Below are positions 44,556 through 52,058 of a stretch of DNA of 64,000 nucleotides, one piece after another (positions within the stretch are counted from its first letter, which is position 1; the number at the start of each line of letters is the position of its first letter). Where the stretch lies: assembly GCF_020386615.1 (NCBI RefSeq), contig NZ_CP077769.1:744001-808000 (forward strand), written 5' to 3'. The position numbers were made by a program, and so were the translations under genes. The notes under the pieces were generated by a model. The model ran no database searches. It saw only the letters and a list, made by a program, of their open reading frames with translations, and was not told the DNA's origin. This DNA comes from Chitinophaga pendula (GTDB taxonomy: Bacteria; Bacteroidota; Bacteroidia; Chitinophagales; Chitinophagaceae).

Positions 44556-45398
44556 ATGAAACCAAGATTCACATCTAGGCGAAAATTTATTGTGCCTGCC
44601 GCCCTCTTCGGATTCCTTACCTTAGGAACAATTATTGTTAGCTGCCAGAAAGACCAAAAAGACGCCCTGCCTGCTGTACAGAAAAATTACAGTGGAGAAG
44701 AATTATTTACCGGTATTGTACTAGCTCGCGGTCCTGTAGCCGCACAGATCCCTGAATATCGGGAGATCCAGGAATTGACAAGTAAAATTAAGGGGACAGA
44801 CGTTGCTGCAGCTGACAGCTACGTTAAATCCCTGATCGGAAAAATTAATGAGTATTATCCGGACTATCTGAATGAATTTAAGAATGAGATACTGAGCAAA
44901 GATGTTGTAAGAGTAGATGCTGCTATCAAAAAAGCAACAGATATCACTGCCAAGACAGCTTTCCTGAACAAGATTTCTGCCGGGGTAGATAAGACAGTAG
45001 CCAGCAGCCTGGTAAAAGAAGCGTTGATAAGCAAACCAGGCAAGTTTGACCAGCTGATTGTTGACATCAGAAGTGGAAAGGTGAATCAACAAACGTTGAA
45101 CACCCGTATAAGCGAAATATTCGGAAACAATTTCGATCAGGTTCTCGGTCATGCTTCCGGTAGCAAAGACGCAGTTACCTCACTGGACAACGCTTGTATA
45201 AATGCTGCACTGGCGATTAATGTCGCTATCGTGATCAACGTTGTTGGTTATATCAACCTCGCATTGGCAGCCAATGTTGAAACAGGTGTTAACGTACATT
45301 TTGCCGTGAATTTCTGGAATGAAGTAACCCGGCTGAAAGATGATCATTCAGGTTTAAAACACGAACAACTCATTGCTTCAATAGTGAGCCACATTTAG
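44556..45398 (+). CDS. SdpC family antimicrobial peptide precursor 1 (lipoprotein)
   Basis: The 280-residue precursor has a lipoprotein signal ending TLGTIIVSC with the Cys at residue 30, and then the SdpC-family opening NYSGEELFTGIVLARGPVAA at 44-63. The Bacillus SdpC opening is of the same form. The helical middle part includes EYYPDYLNEFKNEILSKD. A hydrophobic stretch at about 214-253 (INAALAINVAIVINVVGYIN and the following ALAANVETGVNVHFAV) matches the place of the mature SDP peptide, and the protein ends with a helix LKHEQLIASIVSHI. Only one Cys (213) flanks the hydrophobic part, against two in Bacillus SDP. The hydrophobic peptide would insert in membranes after processing by SdpA and SdpB. 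Confidence 0.88.
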   Translation: MKPRFTSRRKFIVPAALFGFLTLGTIIVSCQKDQKDALPAVQKNYSGEELFTGIVLARGPVAAQIPEYREIQELTSKIKGTDVAAADSYVKSLIGKINEYYPDYLNEFKNEILSKDVVRVDAAIKKATDITAKTAFLNKISAGVDKTVASSLVKEALISKPGKFDQLIVDIRSGKVNQQTLNTRISEIFGNNFDQVLGHASGSKDAVTSLDNACINAALAINVAIVINVVGYINLALAANVETGVNVHFAVNFWNEVTRLKDDHSGLKHEQLIASIVSHI

Positions 45399-45402
45399 TT
45401 AA

Positions 45403-45439
45403 ACAGGGAGGGTCAATGATTACTATTGATCCTCCCTGT
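45403..45439 (+). promoter_or_regulatory. Strong hairpin between sdpC-like gene 1 and sdpA
   Basis: A 15-bp stem with a single G-T wobble (45403-45417 with 45425-45439, core ACAGGGAGG/CCTCCCTGT) and a 7-nt loop starts 4 nt behind the toxin stop and ends 28 nt before the sdpA start. No T-run follows. It could stabilise the toxin mRNA or partly terminate transcription, so that the toxin is made in excess over the export proteins. Confidence 0.75.
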
Positions 45440-45467
45440 GTATGATCACATAAATCCCGGATCATTT

Positions 45468-46052
45468 ATGAATAATATCCAAAGCAGAACAAGTAGCCAA
45501 CGTGTACGGCTGCGACTAATGCTATTGTTCCTGGTAGCGTCTTTATTATTTGTGTTATACTTCGTAGCATTGGCTTCCTTGCCTAATAATCCGGTCGCAC
45601 TTAAATCCAATTCCAGATTTCACGTTATCTCTTTTTTGCCGGAGGGATGGGCTTTCTTTACACGTAATGCACGGGAAGACGTTTTATATGTGTATAAGAA
45701 ACAGCCCGATGGCCACTGGGAGTTGGTAAACGTACCCGGCAGCAGCTTACGGTTTATATTCGGGCTGAACAGAAAAGGAAGAGCCATAGGGCCGGAAATT
45801 GCTGTGCTATTACGACAGTTAAACGATGAAGATTGGTTGGAAAGCCGTTATCCAGTCAGCTCTTTCTTTAAAACAGACACACTGAGACCGCATATTGTGA
45901 ACAATACCGCTCCTGATCCTGCTTGTAGCGGAGACCTTATTTTTCAATTAACTCCACCTATACCATGGGCATGGGCCGGTTCGGGAAAGGAAATCATTAT
46001 GCCATACAAAATTATCAGACTATATGTTAAGCCAGCTAACAATAAAAATTGA
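45468..46052 (+). CDS. SdpA family antimicrobial peptide system protein
   Basis: From the ATG at 45468 the protein is 194 residues long with one N-terminal membrane segment (LMLLFLVASLLFVLYFVAL at 17-35), the rest on one side of the membrane. The SdpA family segments are clear: FLPEGWAFFTRNAREDVLYV at 56-75, FGLNRKGRAIGPEIAVLL near 98-115 and PPIPWAWAGSG near 163-173. In Bacillus, SdpA acts with SdpB to convert pro-SdpC to the active peptide. The ORF overlaps sdpB by 29 nt, which implies coupled translation. Confidence 0.9.
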   Translation: MNNIQSRTSSQRVRLRLMLLFLVASLLFVLYFVALASLPNNPVALKSNSRFHVISFLPEGWAFFTRNAREDVLYVYKKQPDGHWELVNVPGSSLRFIFGLNRKGRAIGPEIAVLLRQLNDEDWLESRYPVSSFFKTDTLRPHIVNNTAPDPACSGDLIFQLTPPIPWAWAGSGKEIIMPYKIIRLYVKPANNKN

Positions 46053-46941
46053 TAATGCCGTTGACCGGTTTATTAGCACTAACATTTTTACTAATTATCT
46101 TGGCTTGGCCAGATCCATATTGGCATTAAGCACTTTTCTGACGCTACTGACGAATAAGCCGGATACCATCTTCCGGCCAGATGGCGTCGGTAATATCAGA
46201 ATGTATAACCTGATCTGGGATAAGATCAATTTCTTTTACCTGCTCCCCTACGATCAGATTAATATACTCAGATGGATCGCTATCGCTATATTACTCTTGG
46301 TAATGAGTGGATGGATACCAAAAATATCTGCAGTGCTTCATTATTGGATCTGTGTAAGTTTTGTCAATTCCGTGATGATGGTAGAAGGGGGCGACCAGAT
46401 CGCATCGAATATGACTTTGTTATTAATTCCTATATGCTTGTGCGATCCGCGTAGCAATCATTGGTATGCCATTACAAAAGAAATGAGTGCAAAGCTGCAA
46501 CCAGAAAGATTACTAGTGTCGAATTTCTTTTATTTGCTACTTCGCTTACAGGTAGCATTCATTTATTTTCATGCAGCGGTAGGGAAAATGCCAATCGACG
46601 ATTGGGCGAACGGAACAGCCGTTTATTATTGGTTCAATAACCCCACTTTTGGTATGTGCAGCTGGATGAAACCTATTTTAAACCCGCTACTCACCAACCC
46701 ATATATTATTGTTATACTCACCTGGGGCGTTATCGCGTTTGAATTCATTTTATTCTTAGCCCTTTTCCTCGATAAAAAGTACTATCGTAGCTTGCTGATA
46801 TCCGGTATGGTATTTCATTTTTCTATTATTGTTATTCACGGACTATTCTCTTTCTTCCTTTCTATGGCAGGCGCATTACTCTTGTATCTTGCCCCCGTAG
46901 ATCAGCAACTGAAATGGCATCTGCCCAAAAAGATAAGATAG
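46024..46941 (+). CDS. SdpB family antimicrobial peptide system protein (HTTM-like)
   Basis: The 305-residue integral membrane protein has about seven hydrophobic segments and shows the SdpB/HTTM pattern: VEGGDQIASNMTLLLIPICL at 120-139, then LQVAFIYFHAAVGKMPIDDW at 175-194. HTTM proteins are related to the vitamin K-dependent gamma-carboxylase membrane domain. In Bacillus SdpB is required with SdpA for toxin maturation. It overlaps sdpA by 29 nt and precedes a second toxin-like gene by 55 nt. All segments look intact. Confidence 0.9.
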   Translation: MLSQLTIKIDNAVDRFISTNIFTNYLGLARSILALSTFLTLLTNKPDTIFRPDGVGNIRMYNLIWDKINFFYLLPYDQINILRWIAIAILLLVMSGWIPKISAVLHYWICVSFVNSVMMVEGGDQIASNMTLLLIPICLCDPRSNHWYAITKEMSAKLQPERLLVSNFFYLLLRLQVAFIYFHAAVGKMPIDDWANGTAVYYWFNNPTFGMCSWMKPILNPLLTNPYIIVILTWGVIAFEFILFLALFLDKKYYRSLLISGMVFHFSIIVIHGLFSFFLSMAGALLLYLAPVDQQLKWHLPKKIR

Positions 46942-46996
46942 CAAAACAGCATAATATCAGCGTAACATAAATTGTTTCACTCACAAAACAAAAACT

Positions 46997-47587
46997 ATGA
47001 AACTTTTACATTCCAAAATATGGAAGACCATCTGTACAATAGCCGTTATATCAAGTATGGCGGTTATATCCCTGGCATTCAAAAAAAGCAAAGACAATAG
47101 GACATTGAATATTTATTCAGGGCAAGAGCTTTTTGCAGGTATTATTCTTTTAAAAGGTGAGGTTGCAGCAGCTATTCCTGCTTACAACGAGCTTTTACCG
47201 CTTATTAAAAACATGGAAGGCACCACAGCCTACCAGCAATTCAGGGATAAACAAACATGGCTGTTGGAAAAAATACAAAAGGAAGACCCGACCTACTTCG
47301 AGCATTTCAAACGTGAAATTGCAAGTGGAGATCCTGTCACTATCAATAATGCCATCCTGGAAGGCCAGAAAAAGTTGGCAGGTCTGATGATGGCAGAACG
47401 GAAAAGTCTGTCCACCAGCGCAAAAGGTATTGTTGATGATATTTTGGTTTGTGTGGTGCTTCCTTCACCTCCCGTAACTGGCGGTAGCACTTTTGTGGTT
47501 GTAGAAGCATACACCTATGCCGCCAATGCAAAAGACAACCTTAGAAGAGAAGAACTGGTACACCAGTTGGTGGGCATGTTCTCCTGA
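46997..47587 (+). CDS. SdpC family antimicrobial peptide precursor 2
   Basis: The 196-residue protein is close to Bacillus SdpC in length (203) and carries the same signature IYSGQELFAGIILLKGEVAA at 39-58, then EDPTYFEHFKREIASGDPVT, and ends LRREELVHQLVGMFS. It begins with an uncleaved or Sec-type signal (ICTIAVISSMAVISLAF) without a lipobox, unlike precursor 1. The hydrophobic part corresponding to the toxin is short and proline/glycine-rich (DILVCVVLPSPPVTGG, then STFVVVEAYTYAANA) with a single Cys152. It could be a divergent toxin, or an accessory or decoy paralog. It follows SdpB in the same direction. Confidence 0.85.
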   Translation: MKLLHSKIWKTICTIAVISSMAVISLAFKKSKDNRTLNIYSGQELFAGIILLKGEVAAAIPAYNELLPLIKNMEGTTAYQQFRDKQTWLLEKIQKEDPTYFEHFKREIASGDPVTINNAILEGQKKLAGLMMAERKSLSTSAKGIVDDILVCVVLPSPPVTGGSTFVVVEAYTYAANAKDNLRREELVHQLVGMFS

Positions 47588-47634
47588 GCATTTTTCTTTA
47601 TACCGGTAAATACACTTACGTTGTATATTATGAT

Positions 47635-47667
47635 AACCATCTACAGAAGTTTTTTTGTAGGTGGTTT
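47635..47667 (+). terminator. Hairpin behind sdpC-like gene 2
   Basis: An 11-bp stem with one wobble pair (AACCATCTACA at 47635-47645 with TGTAGGTGGTT at 47656-47666) encloses 10 nt containing a T-run in the loop. It lies 48 nt behind the stop and is not followed by a long T-run, so it may be a weak terminator or a 3'-end stabiliser. Confidence 0.5.
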
Positions 47668-47682
47668 ATGCTATAAAATTAG

Positions 47683-47793
47683 TACACGGCAGAGGACCTT
47701 GTTAAAGGTATTGTCTTTGTAAAGGGTGCTGTTGCCAGCATAATAACTGCCGAAGAACAATCGGTGCATCAGATCGTATCAATAGTGGCGTAA
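47683..47793 (+). pseudogene. Remnant of a third sdpC-like gene (internally deleted)
   Basis: A short frame behind an in-frame TAG encodes YTAEDLVKGIVFVKGAVASI, matching YSGQELFAGIILLKGEVAAA of precursor 2. It is joined directly to EEQSVHQIVSIVA, matching the precursor C-termini (EELVHQLVGMF and HEQLIASIVSH). The signal peptide, the helical middle and the hydrophobic toxin part are all missing. No start codon is present. This is a deletion relic of an SdpC paralog, showing repeated duplication at the locus. Confidence 0.75.
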
Positions 47794-47867
47794 CCAGGGT
47801 TGTAGATAAGCGCTATATTGGCTTCGGACAAAAGTGCCGGGTAGAAACCCGGCTTACTGAACATGCT

Positions 47868-47894
47868 GTTCATTTTCTTAATGAACCTTTTTTT
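47868..47894 (+). terminator. Intrinsic terminator closing the SDP-like operon
   Basis: A 7-bp stem (GTTCATT at 47868-47874 with AATGAAC at 47880-47886) and a 5-nt loop are followed by C and seven T residues. It is the first strong plus-strand terminator after the toxin locus. Confidence 0.75.
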
Positions 47895-47991
47895 AGCCAG
47901 AATAAACCCAAATAGGAATGGGTACAGTATATAGGTCAAATAGGACTGCAAAATAGATCATCGTTTTATTGTGTGGGAAAAAAATGTACAA

Positions 47992-48010
47992 ATCCCTGGT
48001 TGGTAGGGAT
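47992..48010 (-). terminator. Candidate weak terminator behind the topoisomerase gene
   Basis: A 6-bp stem ATCCCT/AGGGAT with a 7-nt loop is followed, after about 7 nt on the minus strand, by a run of seven T residues. It lies 30 nt behind the stop of the topoisomerase III gene. Confidence 0.4.
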
Positions 48011-48040
48011 GAAAAGGTATTTGTTCAGTATAGTTGAAAA

Positions 48041-50164
48041 TCAGGAGATGTCTATCTGTACTTCGAACTGGTCATTTAGTACGAGCTTACCTTCGACCGG
48101 ACTGGCAGCACCGGGAGGTAGTAGTCCTTTTATTTTAGTGGTTTTCCCTTTGGTAAGTAAGTCGAGGAGCTGTTTGTCGGTGAGTTTTTTGCCCATGATC
48201 TCAAAAGGCACTTTAAAACCGCAAGCGGCGAAATTAGCACAGCCATAGGCCGTGTTTCCCTTTTTGAGTGGATATGCCTTGCACTTGGGGCATGGCTGTT
48301 CGGTGAGGTGAACGGTTTTTTTGGGTGCTTTAGGTTTAGCGGGCTTCTCCAGCTTTTCGGGTGCCGGCGGTGCTTCCGGCGCGATGGTAATGGTCTTGTA
48401 GGAGCTGGTTTTTACTTCCTGGGTGAGATCGACCACCATCTGTATCAGTTCCTGCTTGAAGGTCTCGGAAGCGTATTCCCCTTTTTCGATGAGCCGCAGT
48501 TTCCGCTCCCAGATACCGGTCAGTTCGGCGCTTTTCAGCAGTTCGTTCTGTATGGTGTCGATGAGGTCCATGCCGGTCTGGGTGGCATAGATGTTTTTCT
48601 TTTTCTTTTCGATGTACTTACGGCGGAAAAGGGTCTCGATGATATTAGCGCGTGTGGACGGCCGGCCGATGCCGTTGTCTTTGAGCAATTCCCGCATCTC
48701 TTCGTCGTCTACCTGTTTGCCGGCGGTTTCCATGGCACGCAGCAGCGTCGCTTCGGTGAAGGCTTTAGGCGGACTGGTCCTGCCCTGGTGGATACGGGGG
48801 GTATGAGGACCACTTTCACCTACGGTGAACTCAGGGATGACCTTCTCTTCGTCTTCGCCTTCTTTCTTTTCTACAACATCGTTAGCATACACCTCTTTCC
48901 AGCCGGGTTCCAGTATCTGTTTACCGGTAGCTTTAAAGGGTACCTGGCCTACTTTCCCTAATACAGTGGTGTTGGATATCTTACATTCCGGGTAGAAGGC
49001 CGCGATGAACCGGCGTGCTACCAAGTCGTATATACGTTTCTCTTCCAGCGGCAGCCCCGAAGGATATACTCCGGTAGGGATGATCGCATGGTGATCGGTA
49101 ACCTTTTTATCGTCGAAGACGGTTTTGAGTTTGGGAATGGGCTTAGCCAGTATAGAGACGGTGAGCTCCTTATACGGCGTCATATCCTGGAGTATACCCG
49201 CTATTTTAGGATGCAGGTCTTCGGAGAGATAGGTGGTATCTACGCGGGGGTAGGTGACCAGCTTCTTCTCGTACAGGCTCTGAATATGTTTCAGCGTATC
49301 GTCTGCGGTGAAGGCAAACTTTTTGTTGGCCTCTACCTGCAAGGCAGTGAGGTCGAACAGCCGGGGATTTCCCTCTTTGCCTTCCTTTCTCTCGAAGGAG
49401 GTGATCTCAAAAGGATGCTCTTTGAGATAGGCTAGCCCTTTTTCTGCTTTATCCGGGCTACGGAGCCGGTCAATAGCCGCAGTGAACTCCGTCTCCCGGT
49501 AGATGGTCTTCAGCTCCCAGTAATCTTCTGATACAAAGGCATTGATCTCTTTCTGCCGCTGTACGATCATAGCAAGGGTAGGCGTCTGTACACGGCCTAT
49601 GGATAACACGACCTTACCTACTGCAAACTTTTTGGTGAACAGGCGGGTGGCATTCATTCCCAGCAGCCAGTCGCCGATAGCCCTCGCACTGCCGGCAGCA
49701 TAGAGATTATTATATTGTTCGGCCTCCTTCAAATTATTGAAACCTTCCCGTATAGCCTGCTCGGTAAGCGAAGATATCCACAGCCGCTTCACAGGAGCGG
49801 TACATTTTGCCTTCAACAGCACCCAGCGTTGGATCAGTTCCCCTTCCTGGCCGGCATCCCCACAGTTGATCACCTCCTCACATTGCTGTACCAGCTGCTC
49901 TATCACTTTAAATTGCTTCTCTACTCCGTTATTTTCAATGAGTTTGATACCGAAACTGCTGGGTATCATGGGCAGGTCTTCCAGACGCCAGTATTTCCAT
50001 TGCTCGGTATAATCATGTGGCTCTTTCAGGGTACAGAAATGCCCGAAGGTCCAGGTTACCTGATACCCATTACCTTCATAGAAGCCATCACGGCGCTGTT
50101 TAGCGCCTAGTACTTCTGCAATATCCCTGGCCACACTCGGCTTTTCGGCAATACAAACTTTCAT
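48041..50164 (-). CDS. topB: DNA topoisomerase III
   Basis: The 707-residue enzyme is a type IA topoisomerase that relaxes negative supercoils and decatenates DNA. The Toprim domain starts KVCIAEKPSVARDIAEVLGA and carries the acidic motif NCGDAGQEGELIQRW. The catalytic Tyr is in KLVTYPRVDTTYLSEDL near residue 300. A C-terminal zinc ribbon (CPKCKAYPLKKGNTAYGC, then AACGF) lies near 623-650 and is followed by a short C-terminal repeat-like part (LTDKQLLDLLTKGKTTKIKG). All motifs are intact. It has its own minus-strand transcript. Confidence 0.95.
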   Translation of the reverse strand: MKVCIAEKPSVARDIAEVLGAKQRRDGFYEGNGYQVTWTFGHFCTLKEPHDYTEQWKYWRLEDLPMIPSSFGIKLIENNGVEKQFKVIEQLVQQCEEVINCGDAGQEGELIQRWVLLKAKCTAPVKRLWISSLTEQAIREGFNNLKEAEQYNNLYAAGSARAIGDWLLGMNATRLFTKKFAVGKVVLSIGRVQTPTLAMIVQRQKEINAFVSEDYWELKTIYRETEFTAAIDRLRSPDKAEKGLAYLKEHPFEITSFERKEGKEGNPRLFDLTALQVEANKKFAFTADDTLKHIQSLYEKKLVTYPRVDTTYLSEDLHPKIAGILQDMTPYKELTVSILAKPIPKLKTVFDDKKVTDHHAIIPTGVYPSGLPLEEKRIYDLVARRFIAAFYPECKISNTTVLGKVGQVPFKATGKQILEPGWKEVYANDVVEKKEGEDEEKVIPEFTVGESGPHTPRIHQGRTSPPKAFTEATLLRAMETAGKQVDDEEMRELLKDNGIGRPSTRANIIETLFRRKYIEKKKKNIYATQTGMDLIDTIQNELLKSAELTGIWERKLRLIEKGEYASETFKQELIQMVVDLTQEVKTSSYKTITIAPEAPPAPEKLEKPAKPKAPKKTVHLTEQPCPKCKAYPLKKGNTAYGCANFAACGFKVPFEIMGKKLTDKQLLDLLTKGKTTKIKGLLPPGAASPVEGKLVLNDQFEVQIDIS

Positions 50165-50296
50165 GGAGGATCAAAAAATCGGGAAACAAATATCGGACAA
50201 AATTTCCAGCCAGCACCACCAGGGGTTAACATTAAATTAAAGCACCCAAGCAAATGCTTTATTTTATTTTGCAGCAGCATTGTCAAACAGGCGCCC

Positions 50297-50866
50297 ATGC
50301 AAAGCAGTGAAGATTTCGAGTTGTTAAAGCGTATCAGTACAGGGGATGAAAGTGCTTTTGAAACGTGTTTCAATAAGTACTGGCAGCTCCTTTATGCCTT
50401 TGCCTCCCGTATACTCCGCTCCGAAGAAGAGGCCAAAGACGTCGTCCAGGTTGTATATATATCCCTTTGGGGGCGCCGCCATGACCTCAATATACAGGGC
50501 TCCCTGGAACATTACCTCCTCCAGGCCGTCCGCTTCCAGTCGCTTAAAAAACTGAAAGAACTGCTCGACCGTCCTGAAGAACTCGACCGGGTACACGATC
50601 ACATCATTCCCGTATTAAATGACATTTGGGAAAAACTGGATACCTCAGACCTCTACCGGGAGATCCATCAGCAACTTAGCGAGCTGCCACCGAAAACCAG
50701 AGAGATCTTCCTGCTCAGCCGGCAACAACAGCTGACCATCGCAGAGATCGCCGACCGCATGAACTTATCGGAGAAAACCGTGCGTAACCAATTACATATT
50801 GCCCTCAAAGCCCTTCGCCAACCTATCGCCTACCTCATCATCTTTGCCGACGTATTATCACAATAA
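50297..50866 (+). CDS. ECF-type RNA polymerase sigma factor
   Basis: The 189-residue protein has sigma region 2 (GDESAFETCFNKYWQLLYAF, then AKDVVQVVYISLWGRR) and region 4 (LPPKTREIFLLSRQQQLTIA, then EKTVRNQLHIALKALR). It is of the Bacteroidota FecI-like group. It precedes a FecR-type anti-sigma gene and a TonB-dependent receptor with a signalling domain, so it likely directs transcription of this operon upon a signal sensed at the outer membrane. It is divergent from the topoisomerase gene; the 132-nt gap should hold its promoter, but no motif was identified. Confidence 0.93.
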   Translation: MQSSEDFELLKRISTGDESAFETCFNKYWQLLYAFASRILRSEEEAKDVVQVVYISLWGRRHDLNIQGSLEHYLLQAVRFQSLKKLKELLDRPEELDRVHDHIIPVLNDIWEKLDTSDLYREIHQQLSELPPKTREIFLLSRQQQLTIAEIADRMNLSEKTVRNQLHIALKALRQPIAYLIIFADVLSQ

Positions 50867-50985
50867 CCCTTGTCAGTACTGCATTAGGCGTTGTTAATAA
50901 TTCCTTAACCTACTTTTTCGGGACAAACATCCCTCCTGAAGGAACATATGTATAAAGGGGGACCAACTACCGCCTGCTACGGAGA

Positions 50986-51948
50986 ATGAATATATCACAA
51001 CTAAACAGGATCATCCGGCAATATCTTAATGGCCATGCGAATGAAAAAGAAACGGCATTAATAGACCGTTGGCTGGATGAGTCGCTGGAAACAGCAAGAC
51101 AACAAGCTGTCACCACACAAAGTGAGCAACACCGCCTTGCCGTATGGCAGGAGTTACAGGGCGCCATCAACATGGCTGCTCCCGCAGGTAGACTGGTATG
51201 GCTCAAACGGTGGCGTACGGTAGCTGCCGCCTGTGTACTCATCATTGCCGGTAGTGCAGGGTATTACTATCGCTATACCTTACAGGATATCGTATCTCCT
51301 ATACCTATGGAATACGTCAGCGCCTCCTCATTCCAGGTGAGAAGGGTCACCCTGCCCGACAGCACCATCGTCGTATTGAACAGTGGCAGTGAAGTGTCTT
51401 ATCCCCGTTATTTCCGCGGACCACAACGCCGTGTTGTACTAAACGGAGAGGCCTATTTCGATGTACAACAGGATGCCTCCAGCAGCTTCCGTATCTCAGG
51501 GCCTCACCTGAGGGTCAAAGTATTGGGTACTGCCTTCACCGTCACCGACAGCGATCGTCAGACCGCGGCAAGGGTAAGTGTACATAGCGGCAGGGTCGCA
51601 GTAAGTGCCGGCACAGGCAACTTCGCTACCAGACAGATCGGCGCCAGCCAGGAACTGATCTACCACAGCGATAGCAATGCCGTAGCCGTACAGGAGCATA
51701 CTCCGGAAGCAACAGAATGGATCAGCAAACAATTTATTTTCAGCGACTGCAGATTGTCCGTCGTTATTAACGAGATCGCAACAAAATATAATGTCAGCAT
51801 CCGGCTGGCAGATCCGAAGACCGGCCAGCTGGCATTTACCGGTGCATTCGAAGCCAACGATACATTACAGGACATGCTTAACATAATATCCCTGTCATAC
51901 CGCTTAAAGGTAGAGAGACTTAAAGATGGAACGATCATGATCAGGTAA
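50986..51948 (+). CDS. FecR family anti-sigma/regulatory protein
   Basis: The 320-residue protein has a cytoplasmic N-terminal part with the sigma-binding helices, one membrane segment (VAAACVLIIAGSAGYY near 79-94), a periplasmic FecR domain at about 115-205 (VTLPDSTIVVLNSGSEVSYP, then VVLNGEAYFDVQQDAS) and a C-terminal DUF4974-like domain at about 245-315. It relays the signal from the TonB receptor STN domain to the ECF sigma factor encoded 119 nt upstream. A GGAG motif lies right before the ATG. All domains look complete. Confidence 0.93.
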   Translation: MNISQLNRIIRQYLNGHANEKETALIDRWLDESLETARQQAVTTQSEQHRLAVWQELQGAINMAAPAGRLVWLKRWRTVAAACVLIIAGSAGYYYRYTLQDIVSPIPMEYVSASSFQVRRVTLPDSTIVVLNSGSEVSYPRYFRGPQRRVVLNGEAYFDVQQDASSSFRISGPHLRVKVLGTAFTVTDSDRQTAARVSVHSGRVAVSAGTGNFATRQIGASQELIYHSDSNAVAVQEHTPEATEWISKQFIFSDCRLSVVINEIATKYNVSIRLADPKTGQLAFTGAFEANDTLQDMLNIISLSYRLKVERLKDGTIMIR

Positions 51949-52058
51949 CCAACTCAAACATATTTTCACACACTATACAACCGTCCTTTTCATGAAGGGA
52001 ATCTCCTCACTATGTGAGGTTAATGGCTACACTTTTTCTAAAAAATAATCATAAACGA

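Noticed and set aside
47769..47951. Minus-strand 60-residue frame with a hydrophobic start behind the SDP-like operon
   Set aside because: It overlaps the operon terminator and the sdpC remnant on the other strand, and the composition is what one expects from AT-rich non-coding DNA.
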